From: Phoronis australis
Taxonomy: Eukaryota; Phoronida; Phoronidae
NCBI GenBank assembly: GCA_002633005.1
Contig: NMRA01000043.1
Location: 246,857-310,856 of the forward strand
DNA: 64,000 bases
Direction: 5' to 3'
The stretch's first letter is position 1. The number at the start of each line of letters is the position of its first letter. Of the stretch, positions 1-10,499 are shown one piece after another. The notes under the pieces were generated by a model. The model was not told the DNA's origin. It worked only from the letters and a program-made list of their open reading frames with translations, and searched no databases. The translations under genes were made by a program, and so were the position numbers.

Positions 1-1617
1 AACAGAACTAGAGATGAGTCTTGACTAGTATATTGAAGAGGGTAAACATTACATGAGGAGAACAACTCTCAATGAGGAAAAAACACAGCTAATACTACTA
101 ATACTGCTCATAAAACTACTACTACTCCTGAATACAAGGGATATACCATACTCGTCCGGGTTTTGGTCCATGCTCGGCTTACCGCCCACCCCCCGAAAAT
201 TTCCATTTTTCATTTTTAAGCGTCCACGCTCGACTTACTGCCCACCCCCAATTTTTCATGGTCCACATTTCCGTAAAAGTATCTGTGCTTCTGTGAATGT
301 TCGCTTACTTTTCTGGGACAATGGGAACCGGGACCTTGCCTTACTATGGCGGTAAAATACCCGAATTCTCATGGCCTTTACTGAAGGAGACACAATTGTT
401 TAATTTGGCTCACGTGCGGAACTCTTGTCGGCATGTACTGATCACTGACACAGCGCTTGTCGAATGTATTTCATTTGCTTTAAAAGAACTAGCAAAGCAG
501 TACTTGACAGGGATATCACGTCCGTGGCCAACCTTTCTGCGATTCCCCATGACAGTAAACGAAACATGACCACCTTGAGTATTGAAATAAGAAAAAAAAT
601 GGTCCATTGTGACAAGCCAACTTGTGTCGCTATTCATGTCTTGGTTAAACGCATATTTTTAATCACTTTCACTCCTGACACCAAAATGGAAGCGCCCAAC
701 CAAAGGCAAGAGTGCAAAAAATCAGCTTGTCATTAGCGCAAGTCGAACATTCTGTCCACGTTCCACGTGGTCAAAAACTTATTTTTTGAGCTTTTGATTT
801 GCCTGATGACTTTTTACAAGATGTGTTTTTGCTTCATTATTTTGGCAGCTGACTGAGTACCCCTATTGCCTTATGGTATAATGTTCATTCTTGAGCACTT
901 GCTTTGAGCAACAGCGGTTTTGGCTTTGAACTCAAAAAGAAATATACAATGTATATAAAATGTCACATTGTTCAAAGTATTCAATAAGAAGACCTGTCAA
1001 TCATTAGCAGTGCTTGGTTGCCTAAGTGTCCAGCAGGAAGCAAATCTTTACACAATCAAGTGCTTCCCTTAACTAGTAGAGTCTTGTTTGATCCGTCTTC
1101 CTGTCAAAAAACTTGCCCTACTGAACGCACGCCTACCTGTAGGAATACCTTAGTTCTAAGAGATGGATGACCAGCAGCGACCGAGATACATAAAAACCCA
1201 ATCATGTTCAGGATCACGACGCCACTGTATCGGGTGCGCAGGCCGTCAAGTCTGTTACTTCAATCCCCCAACCTGTATTTTAACTGATATTCTTGAAGTC
1301 GAACATCAGTATAGCTCCGTCAGGGTAAAATCTGTCCTCCGTGCAGTCAGCAACAACTCCCAACTTTTCAAAAATTTCAATTTTAACCGCCCATGCTCGG
1401 TTCACTCTCCACCCCGTTTTTTATATTCCCAATTTAAAGGCAAAGGCAACCTTTTTCCATGTCATTTTGAGCTAAAATAAGGTTGGTTGGTTATCCTAGA
1501 CATTTTTCCACTTAATTACAGCTTTTCGTAATTTTATAAATTACTCGTCCGCTACTCCGGAAGTGACGTTTTAGGAGGCAAGCGTTTCCCGCCACTTGGT
1601 TTTGCGTTGACTTTACC

Positions 1618-2166
1618 ATGCGAATCTGTTCTATTCTACTTTTGTTTTGTGCTGTTTTTCAACAATTGTCGCCACCACTTTCCATCGGCGAGTATTCTGC
1701 GGGAAGATATGTTAGTAGAGAACTCAACTACGTTGGATTTAGGGATTGTTTAGTGTGTTATAAGCTGAAAATGGCTGGAGTCGGTGACCCGTATCACAGT
1801 GGCAGTAGTGTGAGTGACGGAGACCTTGTTCACAGCAGTGGTGACAAGGAATTTTTTCACAGACATTCAGTGGGTGGGTACATGTTTGAGCCCGAGTATA
1901 ACGAGGCAAAGTACGCACAGGCACAGGCAGCTGTTGGGAGAAACGAGGCGGCTACTGAGGACAGACGTGGTGACACATCTTTGTGCAAATGCACTGTGTG
2001 CGTTGTTATGCCTACCTCAATGGAATGCTTGTGCTGTTCAGAGTTCGACGAGGCCAAGCCACTACTGGACATGGTTAAGTGGACCTCCAGCATACCACGG
2101 ACAGAGGAACAACTGTCCCACTTGCCAGAGTGTCCCGCGACACACTCCCACTGGATGGTGACCTGA
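1618..2166 (+). pseudogene. P2X7 C-terminal-domain-like protein, truncated
   Basis: The ORF opens at an ATG just inside the left terminal repeat. After a hydrophobic start it carries GGYMFEPEY at about residues 86-94, an Ala/Glu-rich linker, then CKCTVCVVMPTSMECLCCSE at about residues 122-141. This Cys-x-Cys-x2-Cys ... Cys-x-Cys-Cys pattern resembles the intracellular zinc-binding domain of P2X7 receptors, which is also found alone in many invertebrate transposon-linked proteins. The second half of that domain is missing: after about residue 145 the frame runs antisense through the transposase fragment and stops at 2166. I infer a DNA-element accessory protein, not a receptor; there are no P2X transmembrane segments. 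Confidence 0.6.
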
Positions 2167-2861
2167 GCACCCAAACTGCTTACACCGTGTCGTGTGACTC
2201 CCTCGCCACACACCTGGCACCTTCTAAATAGCTCCAACACTTTAGACAAGTCCACAATAAACTTATCTAAGTTTGGCTCACCGATCTGTTCACTGGACGA
2301 CGAACTGTCCTCTTCACTGGGTGTCGAACTGAGCCTGTAATCACTCCCACTATACTCAATATCGCTGCAGGGCTGCTTAGAGGCTCTGGGCTGGAGAAAA
2401 TAGCACAGGGTGAATCACTACTGGTTCCATGAATTGCACACTCTGAGGTACGTTCGGAGGCACGGGTGACAGTAGATAAAGTGCCTCCACTGGCTCCAGT
2501 CACTACTGGCCACAGCTCGCGAGGCTTCTCGCTTCAAAAACGCACTTCTCGGGGGTGGCGACGGGGCACTGCCGGGAATCAACACAGACGGAATGGCATC
2601 CTTCTTTAGACGTTGTTTCGCAGGGACTTTCATCAGTTCAGCGTACAAATCCCTTTCGTAATCGGACGGCAGAAAGTGCTTGCCACACCGTGACGCGGTA
2701 ATTCTCCACTGCTTTGTACGTTGCGTGGACGGGTAATGCGGCGTTCTTCACACGAAAGAGCCAAGTACGGCGAAGTGTGCAGGAAAGCGATGCAAAGGTA
2801 CTCCCAAAGCGCGCGTGAGCCGATAATTAGTACATCCTGGTACGCAGCAACAGTGTGGCAT
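2095..2861 (-). pseudogene. THAP-domain transposase (Kolobok-type), N-terminal fragment
   Basis: On the minus strand an ATG at 2861 starts MPHCCCVPGCTNYR, the Cys-x4-Cys opening of a THAP zinc finger, followed by the HRFP signature. The frame continues through one in-frame TGA (near 2750) into QWRITASRCGKHFLPSDY and LKKDAIPSVLIP, the remaining THAP landmarks (W, C-x2-H-F, L-x3-A-x-P). A Pro/Ser-rich and then an acidic Ser/Glu linker follow, with one frame change between about 2500 and 2420. Next comes LELFRRCQVCG ... CVAGHSGKWDS, a CxxC ... C-x2-GH zinc-ribbon-like block common in THAP transposons. No catalytic DDE region is present, so it is not functional alone. Domain recognition is from memory of the families. 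Confidence 0.7.
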
Positions 2862-3356
2862 GTTGACGGACTAGTAAATGAAAGCAAACGACGACGGAAC
2901 TCTACACAACCGAGGTAGAACAATGACTGACTCGGCAGCTCTCACAGTCAGACTATATGAAAAGAAATTGGCGCGAAATGCTTGCCTCCTAATTCGTCAC
3001 TTCCGGAGTAGCGGACGAGTAATTTATAAAATTACGAAAAGCTGTAATTAAGTGGAAAATATGTCTAGGATAACCAACCAACCTTATTTTAGCTCAAAAT
3101 GACATGGAAAAAGGTTGCCTTCGCCTTTAAGCGCCCTGGGCTGTAACGTGTACGAGTATGCTATATAGAGACTTAGAGAAACAGGAATTAACCAATCAAA
3201 TAAGACAAACAAATAAAGATGCACTATGCAGACAAATAAACAGTTCTAAGAATAGGATGTATTACTTATCCTCTACTCTTAGAAAGTGGTGATCAACAAC
3301 AACAGAAAGTTATATAATACATAATACTAAATGATGCAAAAACACATTCTGCGACA

Positions 3357-3369
3357 TCCTCCTCCCCCC
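3357..3369 (-). other. Polypurine tract of BEL/Pao element
   Basis: The minus strand reads GGGGGGAGGAGGA directly before the TGTCG that opens LTR copy A. This is where the plus-strand primer of an LTR retrotransposon is expected, and it sets element orientation to minus. Confidence 0.55.
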
Positions 3370-3654
3370 ATGCAATAGTTGAGGAATTAAAAACAAGTAG
3401 TACTCAAATAAATGTACAATGAACAAAGCTAGAATTAAAATGAGTAATATAATAAGAAATAGGTGCAATAAACATGTGAAAAAGTGGACATATGAAAAAC
3501 GAAATAATGTATTTGAATCAATCATTTGTCCAATGTCGTATATTCTGACGAGCCTGGAGAGTTGCCGGTCATTGTGGTCATGGAGGATGCAGTGTTGAGG
3601 CCGAATTAGGTGGGGTATTCGTAGTGTCGACGAATGGCTGATTCGGAATGGAGT

Positions 3655-3840
3655 TGACACTTATCTTGAGCGGGTAAAGCTTTAAGTCACGGGACGCTTT
3701 TTTCTGGATGACTGAGAATGAATATCGGCAGAGCGAATGAACCGTTCATGCCTGTAATTGAGGCGCTCTACTCGAGCCATTTTCAATAGAACACGCGGCT
3801 TGTCGTCGTGAACCAATACAACGTCGCCGATGTTGATGGG
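3655..3840 (-). pseudogene. BEL/Pao pol C-terminal remnant (integrase tail, DUF5641-like)
   Basis: The minus-strand translation from 3840 reads INIGDVVLVHDDKPR, then MARVERLNYRHERFIRSADI, then a basic stretch ending in a KLYPL motif reached after a one-base frame change. This matches the pattern at the very C-terminus of BEL/Pao polyproteins (GDVVLVHDD ... ARVE ... RSA ... RP..KLYPLE). Everything upstream (gag, protease, RT, RNase H, most of integrase) is deleted: only about 200 bp separate it from the 5' LTR. It is a fossil with no coding capacity. Confidence 0.6.
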
Positions 3841-4066
3841 TGAAGTTTGATTATGTCAGGTTACAAGTTGTTGTCGTTCACGAAGCAGTTAAATACTCGT
3901 GCTGCCAGCGGCAAAAGAAATGACTCATGAGTGCAGATCACCTTGTATACTGCAATTGTACCATAGTCGCGTCGAAATTGGGGGTCAGAGAGTCTGTCAG
4001 TTTGAATGTCAAAATGTGGGGTACAGGGAAAAATGCAGTTCGACTGTGTACGAGGTGGTTCGTAGG

Positions 4067-4180
4067 AACAGAATAATAGATGAGTCTTGACTAGTATATT
4101 GAACACTGCAAACATTACACGAGGAGAACAACTCTCAATGCGGAACAACCACAGCTAATACTACTAATACTGCTCATAAC

Positions 4181-4255
<75 letters not shown>

Positions 4256-4486
4256 ACTCCTGAATACAAGTGAAAGTGACATATATATAGAGACTAGAGA
4301 AACACCAAGTTACCATCAAATAAGACGAAAAAATTAAGATGCACTTAATCCTGACAAACAAACAGTTCTAGGAATAGCAAGTATTACCCATCCTCTACTC
4401 TAAGGAAGTGGTGATCAACAACAACAGAAAGTTGTGTAATTCGTAATACTAAATGATGCAAAAACACAATAACACATTCTACGACA
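4067..4486 (-). repeat. BEL/Pao 5' LTR (copy B), without the nested insertion
   Basis: Matches copy A base for base over long stretches, ending at the same CATTCT(A/G)CGACA boundary (4486, equivalent to 3356). It lacks the 3-kb insertion, giving an internal empty-site control. It differs from A by a long CTG tract and an 8-bp CAATAACA insertion near 4465. The outer end toward 4067 is set by where copy A leaves the window and may extend somewhat further. Confidence 0.6.
4185..4255. repeat. (CTG)n microsatellite inside LTR copy B
   Basis: About 23 uninterrupted CTG triplets. At the homologous place in LTR copy A (112-128) there are only a few CTA triplets. Confidence 0.95.
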
Positions 4487-4636
4487 GATAGGGCAAAGTA
4501 TTATTTTGATGTTACATTATTGCACGATGAATGCTTTCAGTCATCCAGTTGGGTCATAGTATAAGAATCAATAAATCTATTACTGGACTTACGGTACGTG
4601 GAGATGGCTACGTTGCGTCCTCCTCTCGAGGACTTC

Positions 4637-4861
4637 TTCAGGCCACTGAGTTGTCACGTGACTTGTCATGTGATCCGTCGTACAGTTTTCGCGAGATTCT
4701 CTTCAGTGCCCTATCCCATGTCCTAGGTAAGTGAAACCGCAGCCCCCCCGTCTATTGAGGCTAGGATTCTCAATTCTCTCGTAGATAGCTTCTTTGACCC
4801 CTCTCCGAAACCAGTTTTCTTCTCTATCCAGGATCTTCATATCTTCCATGGCGAAAGAGTC
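4637..4861 (-). pseudogene. Penelope-like polyprotein C-terminus (left arm)
   Basis: Inverted copy of the right-arm fragment, read on the minus strand from the palindrome centre outward. The same residues are recognisable (DREENWF, EAIYERIENP-type block), with a seven-base homopolymer in place of the in-frame six. Confidence 0.55.
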
Positions 4862-4878
4862 ACATGGCTTCCACAGAC

Positions 4879-5105
4879 CACTCTTTCGCCATGGAAGATG
4901 TGAAGATCCTGGATAGAGAAGAAAATTGGTTTCGGAGAGGGGTCAAAGGAGCTATCTACGAGAGAATTGAGACTCCTAGCCTCAATAGACAAGGGGGGGG
5001 CTGCAGTTTCACTTACCTAGGACATGGGATAGGGCGCTGAAGAGAATCCCTTGGAAACTGTACGAAAGATCACATGGCAAGTCACGTGACAACTCAGTGG
5101 CCTGA
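4879..5105 (+). pseudogene. Penelope-like polyprotein C-terminus (right arm)
   Basis: Translation from 4879 gives HSFAMEDVKILDREENWFRR, then GVKGAIYERIETPSLNRQGG and, after a shift in an 8-G run, LQFHLPRTWDRALKRIP, ending at TGA 5103-5105. The block DRE.NWF.RGVKEAIY.R.E.PSLNR.GG is a hallmark of the C-terminal (GIY-YIG-associated) end of Penelope-like retroelements. Six G would keep frame; this arm has eight and the mirror copy has seven, so both arms are frameshifted at the same homopolymer. Confidence 0.6.
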
Positions 5106-5150
5106 TGAAGTCCTCGAGAGGATGCAACGTAGCCATCTCCACGTACCGTA
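5101..5150 (+). ncRNA. Degenerate hammerhead-ribozyme-like motif
   Basis: The right arm contains CTGATGA followed by a small hairpin (TCCTC/GAGGA) and GCAAC. The mirror arm has CTGAAGA, a 6-bp hairpin GTCCTC/GAGGAC and GCAAC. Hammerhead cores read CUGANGA - helix II - GAAA, and Penelope-like elements are known to carry such ribozymes. Here the second core box is GCAA instead of GAAA in both arms, so activity is doubtful. Confidence 0.25.
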
Positions 5151-5193
5151 AGTCCAGTAATAGATTTATTGATTCTTATATTACATTATTGCA

Positions 5194-6540
5194 TTTGTTG
5201 TGAAAAAATGAGAAAATAAAACTTCACCTGCCGAACATAATCTAAATTGGTGAGATTTTCTCGTATGAATAGCAAAATGTATGGTTCCTAAACTTTCTGA
5301 GGACTCTGGCTTAAGTGAAATTAGTCAATGAATAGGTAGCAAGAACTACATCTTATTACTTCACTTGATCATCTACTTTTTCTTATGAAGGTCAAGTTTT
5401 ATAGGAAATGATGTATTTTGTATGAAATTAGAAAGCGGATTTCCGAACTGCATGAGTTTAATTTGCCTGAAGTGGTGCAGTTCTCTGTTCGTTGACACAA
5501 CATATTTTTAGCCGATGATTAGAGTTTGGCATAAATATACCTGTCGTGGTTCAGGATGTAATAAAGCTTTCATTAGAAATCGGATGCAATTGTTCATCAA
5601 ATTCTTGTTAACTAGTTTCAGGATTGACGTAGGCTGCCTGCTGTGCAATACAAGATAAATAGGTCAATAGGACAACAATTAGTTTTCTTATCAAAGGAGT
5701 TAAACAAACAAATGTAAACAAAAGTATAAAAAGTTCTTTGCTGCTAATCATCCATTGGAGGAATTCTGTCAATCATACAGCAGTTCTGTCAATCACACAA
5801 CTTGATTTGGGCTCTACATTCTAGTTGGGTAAGCCCTGAGGACAATTATCAAGTACACCTAATGTATAAAAACATTTGTTGAAAAATGTAGATTGGTTAG
5901 CATAGGATGTGATCAATTACTTTATTGAGCATTTTTATGTAGCCAACCACTGGTGGGATGTTACCAGTTTCAATTAAATCTGTAATCATGTGATTTGTCA
6001 ACTGGTATGTTACTAGGCACTAACATTGTTATAGTTTTGTTTGGAATCAGGTGTTGAAATCAAGGAAAATTTGATTATATGTTGAAGTCATTTTCATTTA
6101 TAGGATTTGTTTTTTTGTAAAGCTGCCACATTCAGTGGTCGTACTATAATTAGGAACTGATAATTTGCTTTGACAAGTTCATGAGCTGGTGATCGACTGT
6201 GCAAGTCTATTCTAATGTTTGGTCTTCATTTCCCACAATTACAAACATTGTCAAAAGGTAGATATGACATGTACCTTTTAAATTGTGTAGCTTATATTTG
6301 ACGATGCTTATCTTTCATTAAAAAACGAAAACAAAATTTCACTTGTCGGCCATATTGTGTCCTAAGTTAGTGGGGTTTTACGGTAGGTAGTTAGATATTT
6401 TTAATCCTTAGATCTGTGGTTACCCTTCTTTTACCTGGGAAGGTAAAGCCATGTTCATTCATTCATTGTACTGGATTTAATAAAATGTCGATGGGAGGTC
6501 CAAGCATAATTGAATTGTATCTCAGCTATCCACTGAATTA
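5194..6540. other. Non-coding interval
   Basis: AT-rich sequence with no recognisable exon, RNA gene or element boundary. Two short stretches resemble each other (about 5205-5260 and 6318-6380, both of the form 'aaaatttcacttg(c/t)cg..cata'), suggesting fragments of an old dispersed repeat. Confidence 0.5.
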
Positions 6541-8964
6541 CCGTAATCGTTCGGGTTAACGCCCTGGGCGGTTAAATTGGCGAATCCAAAAAATCGGGGG
6601 AGGGCGGTTAACAGAGCAGTGGGCGGTTAAATCGAAAATCCACCTAAAGTAGGGGATGGGCGGTTAACCGAACATGGGCGCTTATTACGACAGACAACAG
6701 CCCTGGGCGGTTAATCTTACCTGGCGATCTAAATCCCCACACGACAATCATACTCAGAACGCGTAGCCCTTTTCAAAGAGCTTTATCGTCACGTCACCAA
6801 ATGACTGTGAAAACTTCATAACAGCGGATGATCCCTACAAAGGTTCTCTTGCCCTCAGATTAGTCATTCACTATTAAATTTACAAAATTGCTGAGTAATA
6901 GCCCCGTGCCGTCCTGCGGTGCGCAGACGACCAGTGACCTCGCAGCCTCCACTAGAATTAAAACGTTTCAAGATGTGACCTTGCTTAAGTGCGCGCGTGC
7001 AAGCTTCACGTGTTGCAGAGGTCAGACATCAAATTTATGGTTACAGTCTCGTACTATATGTAGCTGTCAAGTTCCGACTCAGAGAGCAGTTTTAAAATTG
7101 GTTGTAATAAAAGTTTGAAAAACTTAACTCTGTTGTTTTTTTGTGTTTGGGATGTTATAGTCGACATTCCGTGACTCAAAGACATTTTCACCGTATGCTT
7201 CTGCGGCTAGCTGTCTTATCTCGACAGCCCGGCATTGCTCTCTTGCCGTTGCGCCAAACATGCTATGCAAAGAAGTAAGACAAGGATCGGGGGTGGTCGA
7301 GCCAGTCGTCGATCAAGAATAAAATTTCAAGCAACTGCATAAATATGTTACAAAATGTCAGAAAACAGCAATGTTTCAATTCATTATTCTAAACGATCAC
7401 CTTACCAAACTTCGTGGTGGAAAAACATTTATTTTTCATGCAAGATGTCCAGATTATCCTATTTATATCACTTGTAATATCGCACTGCGGCACTGTTCGG
7501 TCCCGCTGTTATCGCGCAATGTCTCAGTCGGCTGACAATCGTGACTTGGAAATGCCGTCAAGTAATATAACGGCCTCTTTCAATATGCATCTCGTTTTTT
7601 ATGGCCAAAGATAGTGGCGGTATTCAGCACGCACGTAGGGCCTACGTGTGAGTCACCTGTCAATCACATGTTGGTGTCAAGGTAACATGCACTCCAAAGT
7701 GTGGGAACTTGCGCACGTGCACCACTACAAATCAGTCACACATAGCGACAATCCGACGAAGTAACAAAAACGGGCGTGACTATGTACTTTTAAGCTGTTG
7801 TTACGAAAGACCCAGTTCTTTACGATATTCCTCCGTTGCCAATGTTCCCCAAAACTGCGATGTCAAGTCTATTCCCATATTTCCCGGCTCGATGCTCCCT
7901 AAGCCCATCCCTGTAACTAGCTGCGTGAATCTCCTACCCACTATCGTCAAGCAGTCTACGTCGTAGATATTTCAGACTCGAATGGTAAGAATTTTTGTTC
8001 AGGCTGAAAATGGCCAATGTATGAACAAAATTATTCTGGATGGCTAAAAAGGGGATGTGGAAACGATAATTCACACAGTCACGCTTACGTGGGGGCTGAC
8101 GCAAGAAATAGTAAAGAACAGCCAGCGACTTTTCTTAAATCTGCTAACCAGTTTGACTGAGATGCAATAAACGAAAAACAAAATTTGACCAGCCGTTTTT
8201 TTATTACTTCAAGATCATACACAAACATACATTATTGCCAACGTTTGAATTCAGAAATCGACAGGCAGCAACGAAATTGGTAACCCAGTAAGGCACTTGT
8301 ACTGTCCCTTCGGTCGCCCCACCTCCTCTATAACCCGGCAGTTATATTCATCAAAATATTGAGAATTTGACATCTTTCCGTGAGTTGTGAGATTTGTTCA
8401 AAATACGAGAGCTTCCCACCTTAATAGAATTTGGAGGGTTGGCAAAACCATTGTCACATTTCTCTGGCCTGATTTTTTCGAATATATGTTTTATCTAGTG
8501 CTCTGCAGACGGAAACTCAGCGCGGCAGACAAAGTCGCTGAAAGTGGAGCTTTTGACGCCGGTGGCGTTCTTAAACTTTGCAAACAAGGGAAGAAAATAA
8601 AGTGACGAAAAGGTTCAAGTATTATATTTTGAAGTGAGTTCATGACCCAAGACAATAACTCGTTACCTGTATTGTAATTCAGATTGCTAAACCACCGTCT
8701 CGGAGTCCCGGCGTCGTTGCACTCATTGTGATCGTCGATCTTTTTCTAAAAGTTGCGGAATCGCGCGTTTCGTTAGCACTAGGCGCTAAATCTTCATTCT
8801 TTAAGTCGGGGATGGGCGCTTAACCGAGAGGTGGGCGCTTAACTGGAAATCTTCAAAAATCGCAGGGGGCGCTCAACCGAGCAGTGGGCGGTTAAATCGA
8901 AAATCCAATTAAAGTCGGGGATGGGCGGTTAACTGAGCATGGGCGTTAACCCGAACGATTACGG
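6541..8964. mobile_element. TIR DNA element with GGGCGGTTAA subterminal repeats
   Basis: The ends CCGTAATCGTTCGGGTTAAC (6541-6560) and its exact reverse complement (8945-8964) are flanked by TA on both sides, so the target-site duplication could be TA. The next 150-200 bp on each side hold several copies of a GGGCGGTTAA/TTAACCGCCC module (for example around 6563, 6603, 6627, 6660 on the left and 8812-8940 on the right). The interior (6740-8780) has only short unrelated ORFs and no transposase motif, so it looks non-autonomous. The module is shared with the ends of the element at 146-3161. Confidence 0.6.
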
Positions 8965-8966
8965 TA

Positions 8967-10495
8967 AGTTGCTATGGAGTTTGATTTTGAAAAAAATGTT
9001 TAACAAAATTCAATTTCTGATTTAGTAAGACAGTCATGGTGGGATTGTCATTATTAAGAGTTTAATACATAGTTAATTTTAACTGTTAATAGTTTATGGA
9101 AATGAAGCGGACAAGGTATCCAAGTTGCCCAATGACAACTGTGGCATACTGCAGAACCATGGAATAAATACTGAACAGAGTGATCTTTTGTTCATTTGGG
9201 TGATTGAGACTTTTTGTTGGCCTAAGCAACAATTTTTGAAACAAGGAAATACTGTCTCAAATGATTGGTTATTACTTATCTTTTATTGCCATCTTGTGTT
9301 GCAGCAAGAACATTGAACTAAAAGCAATTCAAAGACTGTTTTGCAGAGAATAAAAAAATGATTGACTTCGATTTCCAAAGGTCGGCCATTTTTAGTGGTG
9401 TCGGACCAGCAATGTGCATACACATATCCATCTTGGCTGAAGTTCTGAGATCCACATGGTGTAGTTCATTGTAAACTGGTTAAGACTTTTCTAGTCGTTA
9501 TTCCCCACTGCTATGATAAAATTGGTTATGAAATCAAAAATATTTGGCCAGCGAGACCAATCACTGCCGAGTCAAAAAGCGGGGGAAGTCATTGTGAGAA
9601 AGTGGGCGATGCAGCAGTTTCTCGTCTCTACAAAAATCGTAGATGAATACATCCAATGTTGTCTGCAGTTGTTTCGAAAAAAATTTTGTCTTGCAGCGGA
9701 AAAATGTTGTGAAAGTGTATATCGCCACATTCTGCATGTTTCGATGTACATAATAGCTAGAAAAATACCAGAAACATCGTGAAAATAGGAACCACAGATG
9801 TGATGCTAATTTTGCTACAAAACTAATCAACGGGCGTTATTAAGCAGTGTGCAAGGCTTTGCCACCAATGGGCATTGTTGTGGAAACCAAACCGAGAAAT
9901 TTTAATGGCCAATGCAGCTTACGACCACAATCAAGGGCAAAAATTCTTTTTGCAGTTAACGGTAATAGTGAATTTTGCTTGAACTCGGCCAGTGTGATGG
10001 GGAACTCGCCTGTGGTCAGTCCAAGTTGCTTGACCGAGAGCTATGGATCATTTTGTCGGACTGGTTTTAACATGTACCGTACTGTAGTTGCTTAGAAACG
10101 TTGGAAAAGGATTTTGAGACCAGAGTGTAGGCTGATTATTGAGAGCTTGACGAGCATTTAGTGAATTAAAGACATTATTTTGCAGGTTTTCTGCGCTGGA
10201 GTCACAAAAGTTTGATAATGCAGCATGTAAATTGTAATGCTGGAATGGGTCAATGAAAATGATTGGAAGAGTTGTATGTCAAACTGTTGCCAATTAGATA
10301 TTTTTGTTGCTTGTGATTTAATAATGTAGTTCAATTTGTAACTCCCCTCAGCTAAAGTGCAGTTTTAATCTTGACTGAAACTGAATGAAGCCCCAATGAC
10401 GGTACATGTTGTGCTGTTTTTTAATACCATTTTAACACCCTGTTAAGCTGTCTAACAGATGAAAATGAATTGGGCCTTCTACTCCCATAAATTTG
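8967..10495. other. Non-coding interval
   Basis: No exon, RNA gene or clear repeat boundary is recognisable. The short ORFs here show no known domain and no conserved-looking composition. Confidence 0.45.
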
Positions 10496-10499
10496 GTCT

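Larger units (their letters stand above)
1438..3126. mobile_element. Kolobok-like DNA transposon, deleted, about 145-bp TIRs, TTAA target site
   Basis: The segment 1438-1583 reads AGGCAAAGGCAACC... and is repeated in inverted orientation at about 2970-3126, giving long terminal inverted repeats. Each end abuts TTAA (1434-1437 and 3127-3130), the target-site duplication typical of the Kolobok superfamily. Inside are a minus-strand THAP/transposase N-terminal fragment and a plus-strand P2X7-C-like fragment, meeting tail to tail near 2080-2160. The size (1689 bp), a stop codon and a frame change show it is a deletion derivative that depends on another copy's transposase. Confidence 0.8.
146..3161. 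mobile_element. TIR DNA element with GGGCGGTTAA-type subterminal repeats, host of a Kolobok
   Basis: The left end (CCATACTCGTCCGGG, 146-160) and right end (reverse complement GCATACTCGTACACG, 3147-3161) form short imperfect inverted repeats. The flanks give a TATA direct repeat (142-145 and 3162-3165), and the matching uninterrupted site is preserved in the other LTR near 4290. Next to both ends are motifs of the form 'gcccatgctcggtt', shared with the element at 6541-8964. The interval 240-1430 has no convincing coding sequence, so this is probably a non-autonomous copy. TSD length and family are uncertain. Confidence 0.55.
1..3356 (-). repeat. BEL/Pao 3' LTR (copy A), interrupted by nested transposons
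   Basis: Positions 1-145 plus 3162-3356 together match 4067-4486 closely, including the shared stretches around ATGAGTCTTGACTAG and AAATGATGCAAAAACACA. Read on the minus strand the unit begins TGTCG at 3356, immediately after a 13-nt polypurine run, so it has the position of a 3' LTR. The 3-kb interval 146-3161 is an inserted transposon. The far end of the LTR lies outside the window. I infer an LTR rather than a plain segmental duplication because a BEL-type pol tail and the polypurine tract lie between the two copies in the right order and orientation. Confidence 0.6.
4512..5193. mobile_element. Penelope-like element 3' ends in foldback arrangement
   Basis: Two arms of about 300 bp (about 4559-4860 and 4880-5180) are inverted copies separated by a 19-nt spacer, so the strand could fold into one long hairpin. 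The whole is flanked by a 13-bp direct repeat TTACATTATTGCA (4512-4524 and 5181-5193), read as a target-site duplication. Each arm reads from the centre outward as the end of a Penelope-like polyprotein. The arms differ at many scattered positions, so this is not an exact assembly echo. About 35 bp between the left direct repeat and the left arm has no counterpart on the right. Confidence 0.65.

Noticed and set aside
1857-2255. A long minus-strand protein running through the whole 132-codon frame
   Set aside because: Only the first part (CQVCG...GHSGKWDS) resembles a transposase; the rest is antisense to the P2X7-C-like fragment.
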